Below are positions 18,982 through 26,275 of a stretch of 64,000 bases of DNA, piece by piece. Numbering within the stretch: the first letter of the stretch is position 1; every line of letters begins with the position of its first letter. The stretch is from Neorhizobium sp. NCHU2750 (GTDB lineage Bacteria; Pseudomonadota; Alphaproteobacteria; Rhizobiales; Rhizobiaceae). The notes beneath the pieces were generated by a model. That model saw nothing but the letters and a program-made list of their open reading frames with translations. It did not search any database and was not told the DNA's origin. Location of the stretch: NCBI RefSeq assembly GCF_003597675.1, contig NZ_CP030827.1, positions 186,001-250,000 of the forward strand, in the 5' to 3' direction. Made by a program: the position numbers and the translations under genes.

Positions 18982-19335
18982 TCACGCTATCTTTGCAGGC
19001 CGTTTGACCGGCTTCTTCTCCACGCGTGTCCAGTCCAGGCCATCGAGCAAAAGCGCCAATTCGCTGGCGCCGAGACGAACCGCTCCATCGTGAACAGCCG
19101 GCCAGGTAAATCGCCGATCCTCCAAAACCTTGGTCAACAGCACCATGCCGCTGCCATCCCAGACAACCATCTTCAGACGATCGTTCCGCTTGCTGCGGAA
19201 GACATAGATGTCGCCTGAGTATGGGTTGGCGCCGAGCGCAGTCGATACCAGCGCCGCCAGCCCATTGATGCCCTTCCTGAAGTCCACCGGTTTTGAAGCA
19301 ATCATGATCCGCAAATCCGATCCAAGTGAGATCAC
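18982..19335 (-). CDS. tnpB: IS66 element 2 TnpB (Orf2)
   Basis: 117 residues from a GTG that overlaps the tnpA stop (GTGA). It contains KPVDFRKGINGLAALV and IYVFRSKRNDRLKMVVWDG, the IS66 Orf2 signature, and ends in LLLDGLDW plus a basic tail. Confidence 0.9.
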   Translation of the reverse strand: MISLGSDLRIMIASKPVDFRKGINGLAALVSTALGANPYSGDIYVFRSKRNDRLKMVVWDGSGMVLLTKVLEDRRFTWPAVHDGAVRLGASELALLLDGLDWTRVEKKPVKRPAKIA

Positions 19336-19799
19336 GCCGAGGCCCTGAGCGCTTTGAACACCATGCACAGTGCCTGCTCATCGATGCCACCCTCGATCAC
19401 GGCACAGGCGCCGTTGATTTCGACACGGATCATCAGCGCCGTCACCGCGGCCGGGCCGCCCAAGCCTTCATCGGCCCTGACAACCGGCACAAAGCGCATT
19501 TCCTCGTCATCCGACATGTGCTCTCGCGCGCAGCGCCGCCAATAGTGCAGCAGCCCCTGGCTCACGCCATATTGGCGCGCAACGGCAGAGATATTTGCAC
19601 CAGGCACGAAGCTGGCCGCCGTGATTTCCGCCTTCTCATCAGCGCTCCAACGGCGCCGGCGTTCTTTGCCGAGCAAAACCTCGACACGGCGAGGTGCCCG
19701 CCTATCATCGACAACTTCGCTCGTAGCATAGTGCTGATGATTGTCATCAGCACTATGCGGTGACGCCTTCTCGTCGAAATCGACTGGTCCGAAATCCAT
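19332..19799 (-). CDS. tnpA: IS66 element 2 TnpA (OrfA)
   Basis: 155 residues. HTH segment RRRRWSADEKAEITAASFVP with ISAVARQYGVSQGLLHYWRR. The ATG at 19799 is chosen over that at 19820 because GGGAG lies 7 nt upstream. It is first in the tnpA-tnpB-tnpC-passenger string. Confidence 0.88.
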   Translation of the reverse strand: MDFGPVDFDEKASPHSADDNHQHYATSEVVDDRRAPRRVEVLLGKERRRRWSADEKAEITAASFVPGANISAVARQYGVSQGLLHYWRRCAREHMSDDEEMRFVPVVRADEGLGGPAAVTALMIRVEINGACAVIEGGIDEQALCMVFKALRASA

Positions 19800-19963
19800 A
19801 GTTCCGTCTCCCACAATCATGTCAGAGCCGAACTATGCGCGAGCCGAAACCCTCTGGAAATGTGGGGTCCTCGCAACGGTTACTATGATCTGGCAGGCCC
19901 GCCGTTCCGAAAGGCCCATGACGGCCTTCAGGTGCGCGACGGCGTCACGCTTGGCGGCAGGCC

Positions 19964-20230
19964 CTACCATTTTTTTGAAAGAAGCTCACGAAGGGCGGCC
20001 GTATCCAGCATCTGTTCGGCGAGCAGCTTCTTCAGCTTGGCATTCTCCTCCTCCAGCGCCTTCAGACGCTTCGCCTCGGACACTTCCATGCCGCCGTATT
20101 TGGCCTTCCAGTTGTAAAACGTCGCCTCGGAAATCCCGTGCTTGCGGCAGAGATCAGCCGCTTTCGCACCTGTCTCCTGCTCCTTCAGCACCGAAATGAT
20201 CTGCTCTTCTGTAAATCTCTGCTTCTTCAT
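19964..20230 (-). CDS. IS3-family OrfA of the nested IS407-like element
   Basis: 88 residues: KKQRFTEEQIISVLKEQETG and ISEATFYNWKAKYGGMEV form the DNA-binding domain, followed by a leucine-zipper-like coiled coil (LKALEEENAKLKKLLAEQ). Its 3' end runs through an A7 slippery stretch (minus strand, 19970-19976) just before TGG TAG, and OrfB begins within it. This is the standard -1 frameshift arrangement for making an OrfAB transposase. Confidence 0.9.
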   Translation of the reverse strand: MKKQRFTEEQIISVLKEQETGAKAADLCRKHGISEATFYNWKAKYGGMEVSEAKRLKALEEENAKLKKLLAEQMLDTAALRELLSKKW

Positions 20231-20410
20231 GCGTCCGTCCTCAATGGGCCGGACTCTAATCCATTCTGGAGGAAATTCTCAGTGGCAGGTCAGCGGCGTT
20301 CGCCAGTTCCTTGCCGACGAGCAATGCGACCAAGAAAAGATTGAGCGCATCATAGCAGACCAGCCAAAATCATAAGCGGTGCGGCCTACGCCGGATGGAT
20401 ACGAATAAAA

Positions 20411-20632
20411 CGGCATGAGAAATATTGAGATAGTAAAGGTCCTCACCCGCAAACCTTTTGACCTGAGCCCCAACTTTCCTCCGGGATTTTGGAGAGGCTT
20501 TGGTTTCTTTGCTCTGGGACCAAACCTTGGCCCCCTCATTCACAAACGCAACGACACCCTCATGCAACTCGATCGGATGCGGCTTGCCCAATGGTGCATC
20601 TCCTTCCACGGGCAAAGGAAACATACTTCAAG
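20411..20632 (-). pseudogene. Possible IS630-type N-terminal remnant
   Basis: On the minus strand, LGKPHPIELHEGVVAFVNEG resembles the start of IS630-family transposases (G-K-P-x-P-x-E-L-R-E-x-VVAFVxEG). What follows does not continue that protein, so only a short fragment remains. No other gene is visible between the IS66 element and the glycosyltransferase-like gene. Confidence 0.3.
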
Positions 20633-22174
20633 CTAGACTGGAATCCTGCCCAGCTGCGCGACGTCTGCCTGCGCAGCAGCAATCAAACGGCGCGCTGCCT
20701 CGTCCCGCTTGTCTGCGCTTTGCATCTTTTCAAGAAACGCAGCTGCTTTGATAAGCGAAATATCGACAAGGTTAGCGTTATCAATGGGCGCTCTGGGCAT
20801 AGTATATCCACCGCTCCACATATGGTAGGCCAGTGTTTCGTGAGCATGCACGATTGGCGATGACAATTCCGCCGCGGCTACCATAGTCGACAACGGATAT
20901 ACGGACGCATATCTTGTCATTGCTTCCATACTACCAATTGCGAACTGATCACCGACCCAGCCATTTTTGCGATTAATGCCGAACTCCGTTTCGACAAAAA
21001 CTAGCTTCTCGTTTTGCACACGATGTAGGATTGAGCCCCATTCCGATGGATTTGCCTCAAAGGTCAAATCCGGACGGATACGGATGACTACGTCGTAGTC
21101 TTTGCCTGAACTCATCATCAGCTCATGACAGGCCCAAATCTTATAGAACATTCGGTGGTGATTGGTAGGCACATCGATGTCATCTTCTACGACCGCGTCA
21201 ACAGCCGAGTAATATTCAATCAATTGCTCCGAGGTAACCTTCGTCCCCTGGTCCAAGAAGCGGGGATGGGCTTCCAGAAATGACCGGCCCGTGATCTTGT
21301 TCTCCAAGCAGAGTGCACGAAATTCATTCAGGACACGCCCTTCGAACCACCTGTCGGCACGATCTGGCACCAGCATTCCGCGGCCAACGTCACTCCAGGC
21401 GTGCACGAAACGATCAACTTTGAACTCGTCGAAGAGGGGCTTCATGATTTCGTGGGCGCGTTGGAACCCACGCATCTGGCCGCTCATGCAGAGCGCTATT
21501 GAAGGCTTCTTACGCAAAATCGATACTACAGCAATAGCGGAAAGATCCGGCTTCTGTGACCGAAGGCGTCGGCGGCGCTGTAGCTTCTCGATCACCTCCT
21601 TCTCTCTGCGATCAAGGCTAGACTCATCAGCGATAAACTGGTCAAGCCGCGCATCGACCTTAGCCCTCTGTTCCAGCCTATCTTCTGGTAGAAACCCGCA
21701 GAGGTATTGGTCCAGCATGAAAACATGTGAAGGTTTAACGCCTGGAGCGTCCAAATTATCTATCATTAACTCAATCAATGTGCCCATTGATCGCTCGCGC
21801 TTCATTACCCGGCAAGCGAAACGAACACGGTCGACCGGAATAGCGAAAATGCGGTCGGTGAACCAACGCTTGAATTTCTTCACGCTGTCTTTTGTCGAGC
21901 ATATAAGGGCGGCCATCACGTGGTTGTCGGAAGGCGCAAAGCCGCTCGCTTCCATCTCTTGTAGAAACGGTCCAATCACGTCTCGAAAAGACTTGAACTC
22001 ATTTCGGTCCGCGTAAAACATCTTTACTGCATGGTCCGAGAATTCATGTTGCCCGGTCAGTGCGTAGGCGACACGAGCCTCATCCTTCGTCTTGATCTTT
22101 CCGCCAGATGTGCTCCATCGCTGATGAAGCTTGATCACATCGTCGTAGGAGAACGCGGCACTGTTCTGGGTCAT
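20633..22174 (-). CDS. Glycosyltransferase-like protein of unknown function
   Basis: 513 residues. The C-terminal half begins IALCMSGQMRGFQRAHEIM (about 240) and contains DYDVVIRIRPDLTFEANP and WVGDQFAIGSMEAMTRYA, resembling uncharacterised GT-A-like proteins that start with a GQ-R-F motif. The N-terminal half is predicted helical (EQRAKVDARLDQFIADES, KEVIEKLQRRRRLR) with no known domain. The start overlaps the Stealth gene stop (ATGA), so it is third in a GT2-Stealth-this operon and probably acts in surface polysaccharide assembly. No signal peptide or membrane segment. Confidence 0.65.
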   Translation of the reverse strand: MTQNSAAFSYDDVIKLHQRWSTSGGKIKTKDEARVAYALTGQHEFSDHAVKMFYADRNEFKSFRDVIGPFLQEMEASGFAPSDNHVMAALICSTKDSVKKFKRWFTDRIFAIPVDRVRFACRVMKRERSMGTLIELMIDNLDAPGVKPSHVFMLDQYLCGFLPEDRLEQRAKVDARLDQFIADESSLDRREKEVIEKLQRRRRLRSQKPDLSAIAVVSILRKKPSIALCMSGQMRGFQRAHEIMKPLFDEFKVDRFVHAWSDVGRGMLVPDRADRWFEGRVLNEFRALCLENKITGRSFLEAHPRFLDQGTKVTSEQLIEYYSAVDAVVEDDIDVPTNHHRMFYKIWACHELMMSSGKDYDVVIRIRPDLTFEANPSEWGSILHRVQNEKLVFVETEFGINRKNGWVGDQFAIGSMEAMTRYASVYPLSTMVAAAELSSPIVHAHETLAYHMWSGGYTMPRAPIDNANLVDISLIKAAAFLEKMQSADKRDEAARRLIAAAQADVAQLGRIPV

Positions 22175-23658
22175 GATTTCTCAGCTTCGGACTTGAATGG
22201 GTATAGCTTAGGCAGGAACGACTTCTTGAATTTTCCGAACTCGGCGTGAGAGGAGCTACCGCCTCCGTCATTCAGGCAGAAGAACCTTAAAGCAAGATGG
22301 CCAGACCTTTTATCAAACATTCGATAGTTTGTGTGGCGCACAATCATCGAATTCTCGTTGCTCTCGACGCATTTACCTTTGCTCAAGGCATAATGGTGGT
22401 ACAAGAAGGATGCGAAAGATACGTCGTCCTTCGTTCTGAAACGCGCAGCACGGGTCACTGCCGCTGCGCCGCTGAACTCGTCGAGTAAGCTTTGAAAGAG
22501 CGTTTTGTTAAACGCATATGGTGCGTGCCTGTGCATCTGCACTGGTAGCATACCAGTGACTGACTGTAGGAGATTGGCGCCGTTAACCGCCGCGTGCTGC
22601 CATTCTTCCGCGCGGTCTTGTTTGCAGAGCTGGCGAAGGTAGGGAATAACGCCATAAGGCTCGAGCCGAGCCACGCTCTGGCCGTACGCAGTAAAGAAAT
22701 CGTTCTTGTTCAGATTGCTGGACAGGAAGAAGTCATCATTCAAATAAATGAAGTTCTCGCTCAAGCCCGGCAGGAGGTGCAGATAGGTTTCAATAACGTG
22801 AGAATTAAACGTGGGCAGAACTTCCTGCGGCATCACCTCGTCGTGCATGACCCATCTATATCGATCCGATGACACAAACCAATCTGGAGCCGGGCAATTG
22901 GAGAAGATGTAAACCGTTCTAATCCAAGGCGCGTACATTGCTAGTGATCGGATGGAGTGACGTAGCTCGTCATTATGGCTAAACCGATCAGGATCAATAG
23001 CGCCAGGGTCCTTGTAAGGCTTGATCAACTCTCTCCATGATGGTGCCGTGCTGTCTACCCAAGTGTAGACCGCATCAGTTGGCTCCGGAGACGAGAACGG
23101 AGTCACCACCGTGCTCAATTCGGTCCTTTTGCTACCGAAAAGCATCCGCTTTACAGGGGCGTGTTCACCTGGCGCAAGTGCTACTCCGCGCTGCTCTTTC
23201 CAAGGAGTAATAGAATGGCGGCTCAGGAGAGCGTTCTGGCTGCCAATTACGGCAAGCTCGATGCGGCCGTTCTTCGTAGGGTTCAGTACCGACGCCTTGA
23301 AGCGCCGAGACTCGACCTTTCGCCACGCTCCCTCTTTGGACATAGCGAAGATGCGCGCGCCAGTGCTGTCAGCAACGTTCGCCAAGGACGACATAACGAA
23401 CGGGATCGAAAATGCCGATAGATCTACTTCGTGCGGGTTATCAGAATACGGACGAGTAATGCCTAGGTCTAGTCGCCGCAAAACTTCGGCAACGGACGTT
23501 GGAGCCTGACCGCTTACAGTCTGCTCGAACAATGTGGACCATTTCTCGGCTTGTTTAGCCGGAAGCATTAAATGGGTGACGGGATATCTTTCGTTAAGAT
23601 AATTTCGAGCAAGGATGGCGTATTTACTGACTATCTTCGATAGTCGTTGATTTAGCAT
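22171..23658 (-). CDS. Stealth-family capsular polysaccharide phosphotransferase
   Basis: 495 residues. The conserved Stealth regions are readable: CR1 TDAVYTWVDSTAPSW (about 195-209), CR2 RFSHNDELRHSIRSLAMYAP (about 226-245) with FIYLNDDFF, CR3 HRHAPYAFNKTLFQSL, and a C-terminal region with RTKDDVSFASFLYHHYAL. Stealth enzymes transfer hexose-1-phosphate units to build phosphate-linked capsules. The ATG at 23658 follows an AGGG stretch; a GTG lies one codon earlier. It is the middle gene of a three-gene operon, 19 bp after the GT2 gene. Substrate not predictable. Confidence 0.9.
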   Translation of the reverse strand: MLNQRLSKIVSKYAILARNYLNERYPVTHLMLPAKQAEKWSTLFEQTVSGQAPTSVAEVLRRLDLGITRPYSDNPHEVDLSAFSIPFVMSSLANVADSTGARIFAMSKEGAWRKVESRRFKASVLNPTKNGRIELAVIGSQNALLSRHSITPWKEQRGVALAPGEHAPVKRMLFGSKRTELSTVVTPFSSPEPTDAVYTWVDSTAPSWRELIKPYKDPGAIDPDRFSHNDELRHSIRSLAMYAPWIRTVYIFSNCPAPDWFVSSDRYRWVMHDEVMPQEVLPTFNSHVIETYLHLLPGLSENFIYLNDDFFLSSNLNKNDFFTAYGQSVARLEPYGVIPYLRQLCKQDRAEEWQHAAVNGANLLQSVTGMLPVQMHRHAPYAFNKTLFQSLLDEFSGAAAVTRAARFRTKDDVSFASFLYHHYALSKGKCVESNENSMIVRHTNYRMFDKRSGHLALRFFCLNDGGGSSSHAEFGKFKKSFLPKLYPFKSEAEKS

Positions 23659-23680
23659 CACCTGATTTCCCTTATCAGCC

Positions 23681-24628
23681 TCAAGCTGAGATCGCCGGGT
23701 TATGGTAGGGGCTAAGCAGACCCAGCCTCATATCCTCGTGCCGCTTCCTTAGGGCATCCCACTCCGCGAGCGTCTGCTGGCTACGAGTGAAAATCACACG
23801 GCGATCCCGTACAGCAATAGATTCGCAACTAGTAAAAAATGACGAGACCTCACGGAATAGGGCAAAATACAAGGTCCGAAAAACGTGCACTTGGCAAGAG
23901 GGGCCGAAAACGATTTTTATCCGCTCGTAGAAATCAGCGTCCTCACTGACGTTTTCTCCGATGAAGAAGCCGACCTCGTTTAACACCTCTTCGCGAGGAA
24001 ACATCATCGAAATGATGCACTTCATTACTCTCTTGTCATTAATCTCCAGGCGCCGACCGCCCTGATCGACACGCACGTAATTGCACGTCGCGAGCTTTTT
24101 GCGAGGGTTGGCAGTCAGTGCGAACAGTTGATGCTCCAACCGATAAGGCGAGCTAGTGTCGTCTCCGTCCTGGAATGTTACGTAATCGCCCGTTGCAGCG
24201 AGCATGCCGGCATTCCGGCTTGCACCAGTCCCCAGACGCCGTTCATTGGTAACTACACGAATCTGATTGTGCTTCGATGCAAGATCAGCAATCAGTGTTG
24301 CAGCCCCGTCCGTACTACAATCATCAACGATAACAATCTCGACATTCGAAATTGACTGATTGAGTATCGACATCACAGACTGGCGCAGGGTGGATCGATC
24401 GTTGTGGGTAGCAATGATCACACTGACGCTTGGTACAGATGACACTCTCCGGCGAAACCTCTTGTAGAGCAATCGGTCTTCGTACATCAACTGTGGATCA
24501 GCGATAAGGTCGGAAAGCCAGCCGTTACGATCAATCGCATTGTATAGCGCTACGACGGGCTTTCGGATAAAAGACGGAGCTTCTTTTTCGAGCACTAATC
24601 GAGGGTGCCTGCGAAATTTGAAAAGCAT
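23681..24628 (-). CDS. Family 2 glycosyltransferase
   Basis: 315 residues, cytoplasmic. A GT-A domain starts at about residue 70 (VSVIIATHNDRSTLRQSV), with IVIVDDCSTDG, ASRNAGMLAATGDYVTFQDG (metal-binding DGDD) and a second acidic region GENVSEDADFYERI. The N-terminal 65 residues (LFKFRRHPRLVLEKEAPSF) are outside the fold. First gene of the operon with the Stealth protein; likely adds a sugar to the repeat unit. Confidence 0.88.
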   Translation of the reverse strand: MLFKFRRHPRLVLEKEAPSFIRKPVVALYNAIDRNGWLSDLIADPQLMYEDRLLYKRFRRRVSSVPSVSVIIATHNDRSTLRQSVMSILNQSISNVEIVIVDDCSTDGAATLIADLASKHNQIRVVTNERRLGTGASRNAGMLAATGDYVTFQDGDDTSSPYRLEHQLFALTANPRKKLATCNYVRVDQGGRRLEINDKRVMKCIISMMFPREEVLNEVGFFIGENVSEDADFYERIKIVFGPSCQVHVFRTLYFALFREVSSFFTSCESIAVRDRRVIFTRSQQTLAEWDALRKRHEDMRLGLLSPYHNPAISA

Positions 24629-24763
24629 TGTCTACCGCCGCCGTACTGTTGCCACCATCTCTGTCTGACATTTATATGTCACTTTTGTGACTGGTAATCC
24701 AGAGGCTGGACAACGGTTTTAAGTTGAAGATGACAGTTTTGCGGCAGTGGCAGGGAGGGATTT

Positions 24764-25132
24764 ATGAATAGCAATTTGATGGCATTGTCACAATTGAGGT
24801 CAGCCTCGCGTGGAAGCAGCGCGCTCAGCGCTGCAGTGGCGGAAGCCTTAGGATATCGAAAGGACCAAATGGCGATCGATGCTGGCGCGAAGAAGAACTG
24901 GGTTGCCCCGTCGGGCGGCGATTTTGTAGAGCTACCCCACTTCACTACATCATTGGACGCCGTATGCAGCCTGCGTACAGTCTTGGGCGAATCGACTACG
25001 ATTAGCTTCAGTTGGGAGAAAAGTCAGGCAACCGCGAAAATAGCTGATGGACCGTTTATAGTCGCGTCGACTCCGGAACTGGCTATTTGCATGGCTGCCG
25101 TTCATTACCAGATGAGGCGGCAGCAGATATAA
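24764..25132 (+). CDS. Phage ABA-sandwich domain protein (second copy)
   Basis: 122 residues. LPHFTTSLDAVCSLRTVLG aligns with VPKYTSSLDAAKQFADQLL of the gene at 11855. The C-terminal TPELAICMAAVHYQMRR matches the AIC-AAL helix of the family. It is divergent from the GT2 operon and followed by an intrinsic terminator, so it is a single-gene unit. Function unknown. Confidence 0.65.
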   Translation: MNSNLMALSQLRSASRGSSALSAAVAEALGYRKDQMAIDAGAKKNWVAPSGGDFVELPHFTTSLDAVCSLRTVLGESTTISFSWEKSQATAKIADGPFIVASTPELAICMAAVHYQMRRQQI

Positions 25133-25135
25133 GAC

Positions 25136-25163
25136 TGCGGCACCAAAAGTGCCGCAAGCTTTT
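25136..25163 (+). terminator. Intrinsic terminator of the ABA-sandwich gene
   Basis: Stem TGCGGCAC / GTGCCGCA (8 bp) with loop CAAAA, followed by AGCTTTT, directly after the stop codon. Confidence 0.75.
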
Positions 25164-25525
25164 AGGATATCAGACGTACTTAGCGAGATCGTCGCTGTTT
25201 CCCGTAGGTATTGCCGCGTTGCTTTAGCTTGGTTGTTAGGGTTTCTGATGTGCAGAAGTCAGCCGGTCATTTCCTCGGTGTAGTCGGCCCGCAGGGCGAA
25301 TGCATCGGCCCGTGCATGACGGTGTGAAATGGCGGCCCCCGCGCTCAGCTAGCAGATCTTCCACATCGGATGTGCTCAAGGCAAAGCGGTGGGAGACTCA
25401 AACCGCAGAAGCGACAAAATTACGCGGAAAACGAAAACCCGTCTAACGGGGAAAGGCGCTCGGCAATGTCATCGCCAGGAGCACCGGACCCGTAACGCTC
25501 GAACAACTTGGAAATACCAATAAGG
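25164..25525. other. Gene-free stretch
   Basis: No open frame with coding character, tRNA or clear repeat is visible in these 362 bp. It separates the plus-strand ABA-sandwich gene from the 3' end of the minus-strand nucleotidyltransferase operon. Confidence 0.5.
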
Positions 25526-26275
25526 TCAGGCTATCTGCGTCAGAAAGTGGCGGTACTCCGCAGGAGTACCGCTGAACTTGATATTGTCGGCATCCATCAC
25601 CCGGTAGACAACGGTTTTGCCCTTCTGGATCATGGCGTTATAAAGCGGCGCAATGTAGCGTTCGTGGCCCTGCAGCTCGGCGACCGGCCGGTTACGGATC
25701 GCGTCGAATTCATTCATGAAAGTTGCGGCACTGGCGAATTGGTAAAGGCCGGAACTGCAGAGGTTCGAGATTCGAACCTTTTCCGTTACTTCCAGGGCTT
25801 CCCCTATATTCTCGTCCGTATGCTTGGGGCGCACGAAGGACCAGTGGTCGCCGTCGCCGACAAAAACGTCGAGATATCCGGCGACATTGGCGAATTTCGA
25901 CAAATCGGGTTGCTCGAAACCGGAATAGATCGTGTCGATATTGAAGATCGTGATCGGTTCGTCAGGCGAGACCCCGCCGACCTCCAGCCCCCGCGCGACC
26001 GTTGTCGCCTGGCCGTCTGTCGGGTTGTCGAGACGCGCAAGCTTGACGTTTTCGGCACGAAGTCCGATCGCGTCGGAACTTTCCAGAATGAATTCCTCTG
26101 AGCAGGTCGCACCGAGATAGACAAACAGAAATTTCTCGTCGGCGAAGGCGTCGCGGAAGCCGTAGACCGAATGCTGGAACAGGTTCATCGAACCCGCCGG
26201 CAACATGAATTTCGGGACGGTGAAGCCCGCTTCAGTAAACCGTCTGCTGAGGCCGGCCATGGGAAAGACGTACAT
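25526..26275 (-). CDS. Sugar-phosphate nucleotidyltransferase family protein
   Basis: 249 residues. It starts MYVFPMAGLSRRFTEAGF, the nucleotide-binding loop of a Rossmann-like nucleotidyltransferase, followed by the substrate lysine in VPKFMLP (about 21-27). DNPTDGQATTVARGL and the metal-site aspartate in ITIFNIDTIY follow. The ATG at 26275 overlaps the stop of the preceding gene (TGATG). With the bifunctional gene and the HAD phosphatase it forms a three-gene cassette for making an activated polysaccharide precursor; the donor molecule is not predictable. Confidence 0.8.
   Translation of the reverse strand: MYVFPMAGLSRRFTEAGFTVPKFMLPAGSMNLFQHSVYGFRDAFADEKFLFVYLGATCSEEFILESSDAIGLRAENVKLARLDNPTDGQATTVARGLEVGGVSPDEPITIFNIDTIYSGFEQPDLSKFANVAGYLDVFVGDGDHWSFVRPKHTDENIGEALEVTEKVRISNLCSSGLYQFASAATFMNEFDAIRNRPVAELQGHERYIAPLYNAMIQKGKTVVYRVMDADNIKFSGTPAEYRHFLTQIA

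Larger units (their letters stand above)
16691..19883. mobile_element. IS66-family element 2 (innermost), apparently intact
   Basis: 3,193 bp. The left end GTATCCGTTGCGAGCGCCCC pairs with the right end read inward as GTAACCGTTGCGAGGACCCC. The 8-bp target TATGATCT is duplicated (16683-16690 and 19884-19891). It carries tnpA, tnpB, tnpC and a YecA-like passenger, all uninterrupted on the minus strand. Confidence 0.92.
15840..19970 (-). pseudogene. IS3-family OrfB transposase interrupted by IS66 element 2
   Basis: The 5' end (ATG at 19970: MVGPAAKRDAVAHLKAVMGL ... SERRACQII) lies right of the inserted IS66. The rest ([11 protein letters not shown] ... to 15840) lies left of it, and the two halves join in frame at the duplicated 8-bp target. 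The retroviral-type integrase core is complete: [19 protein letters not shown] and [16 protein letters not shown] supply the DDE triad. Loss of function is due only to the insertion. Confidence 0.85.
15822..20292. mobile_element. IS3-family element (IS407-like), middle of the nest
   Basis: Terminal inverted repeats start TGACCTGCCACTGA at both ends, and the 4-bp target GCGG is duplicated (15818-15821 and 20293-20296). Subtracting the nested IS66 leaves about 1.27 kb with OrfA and OrfB on the minus strand, the size and target length usual for the IS407 group. Confidence 0.88.
15601..20375 (+). pseudogene. IS66 element 1 accessory ORF split by the IS3 insertion
   Basis: The ATG overlaps the tnpC stop (TGATG). 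The first 73 codons (MGGQTHVYTIGYVAVLIGEN ... LADIRTWEG) run to 15821. After removal of the inserted element and one GCGG target copy, the frame resumes at 20297 as VRQFLADEQCDQEKIERII and stops at 20375, giving about 102 residues. Function unknown; small extra ORFs of this kind accompany some rhizobial IS66 elements. Confidence 0.75.
13090..20402. mobile_element. IS66-family element 1 (outermost of three nested IS)
   Basis: Ends are imperfect inverted repeats: GTATGCCTGCGGCGAAGGCC on the left, and the right end read inward as GTATCCATCCGGCGTAGGCC. The 8-bp target GAATAAAA is duplicated (13082-13089 and 20403-20410). It contains tnpA, tnpB, tnpC (with a stop) and an accessory gene split by an IS3-family insertion. 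Without nested DNA it is about 2.8 kb, normal for IS66. Confidence 0.9.
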
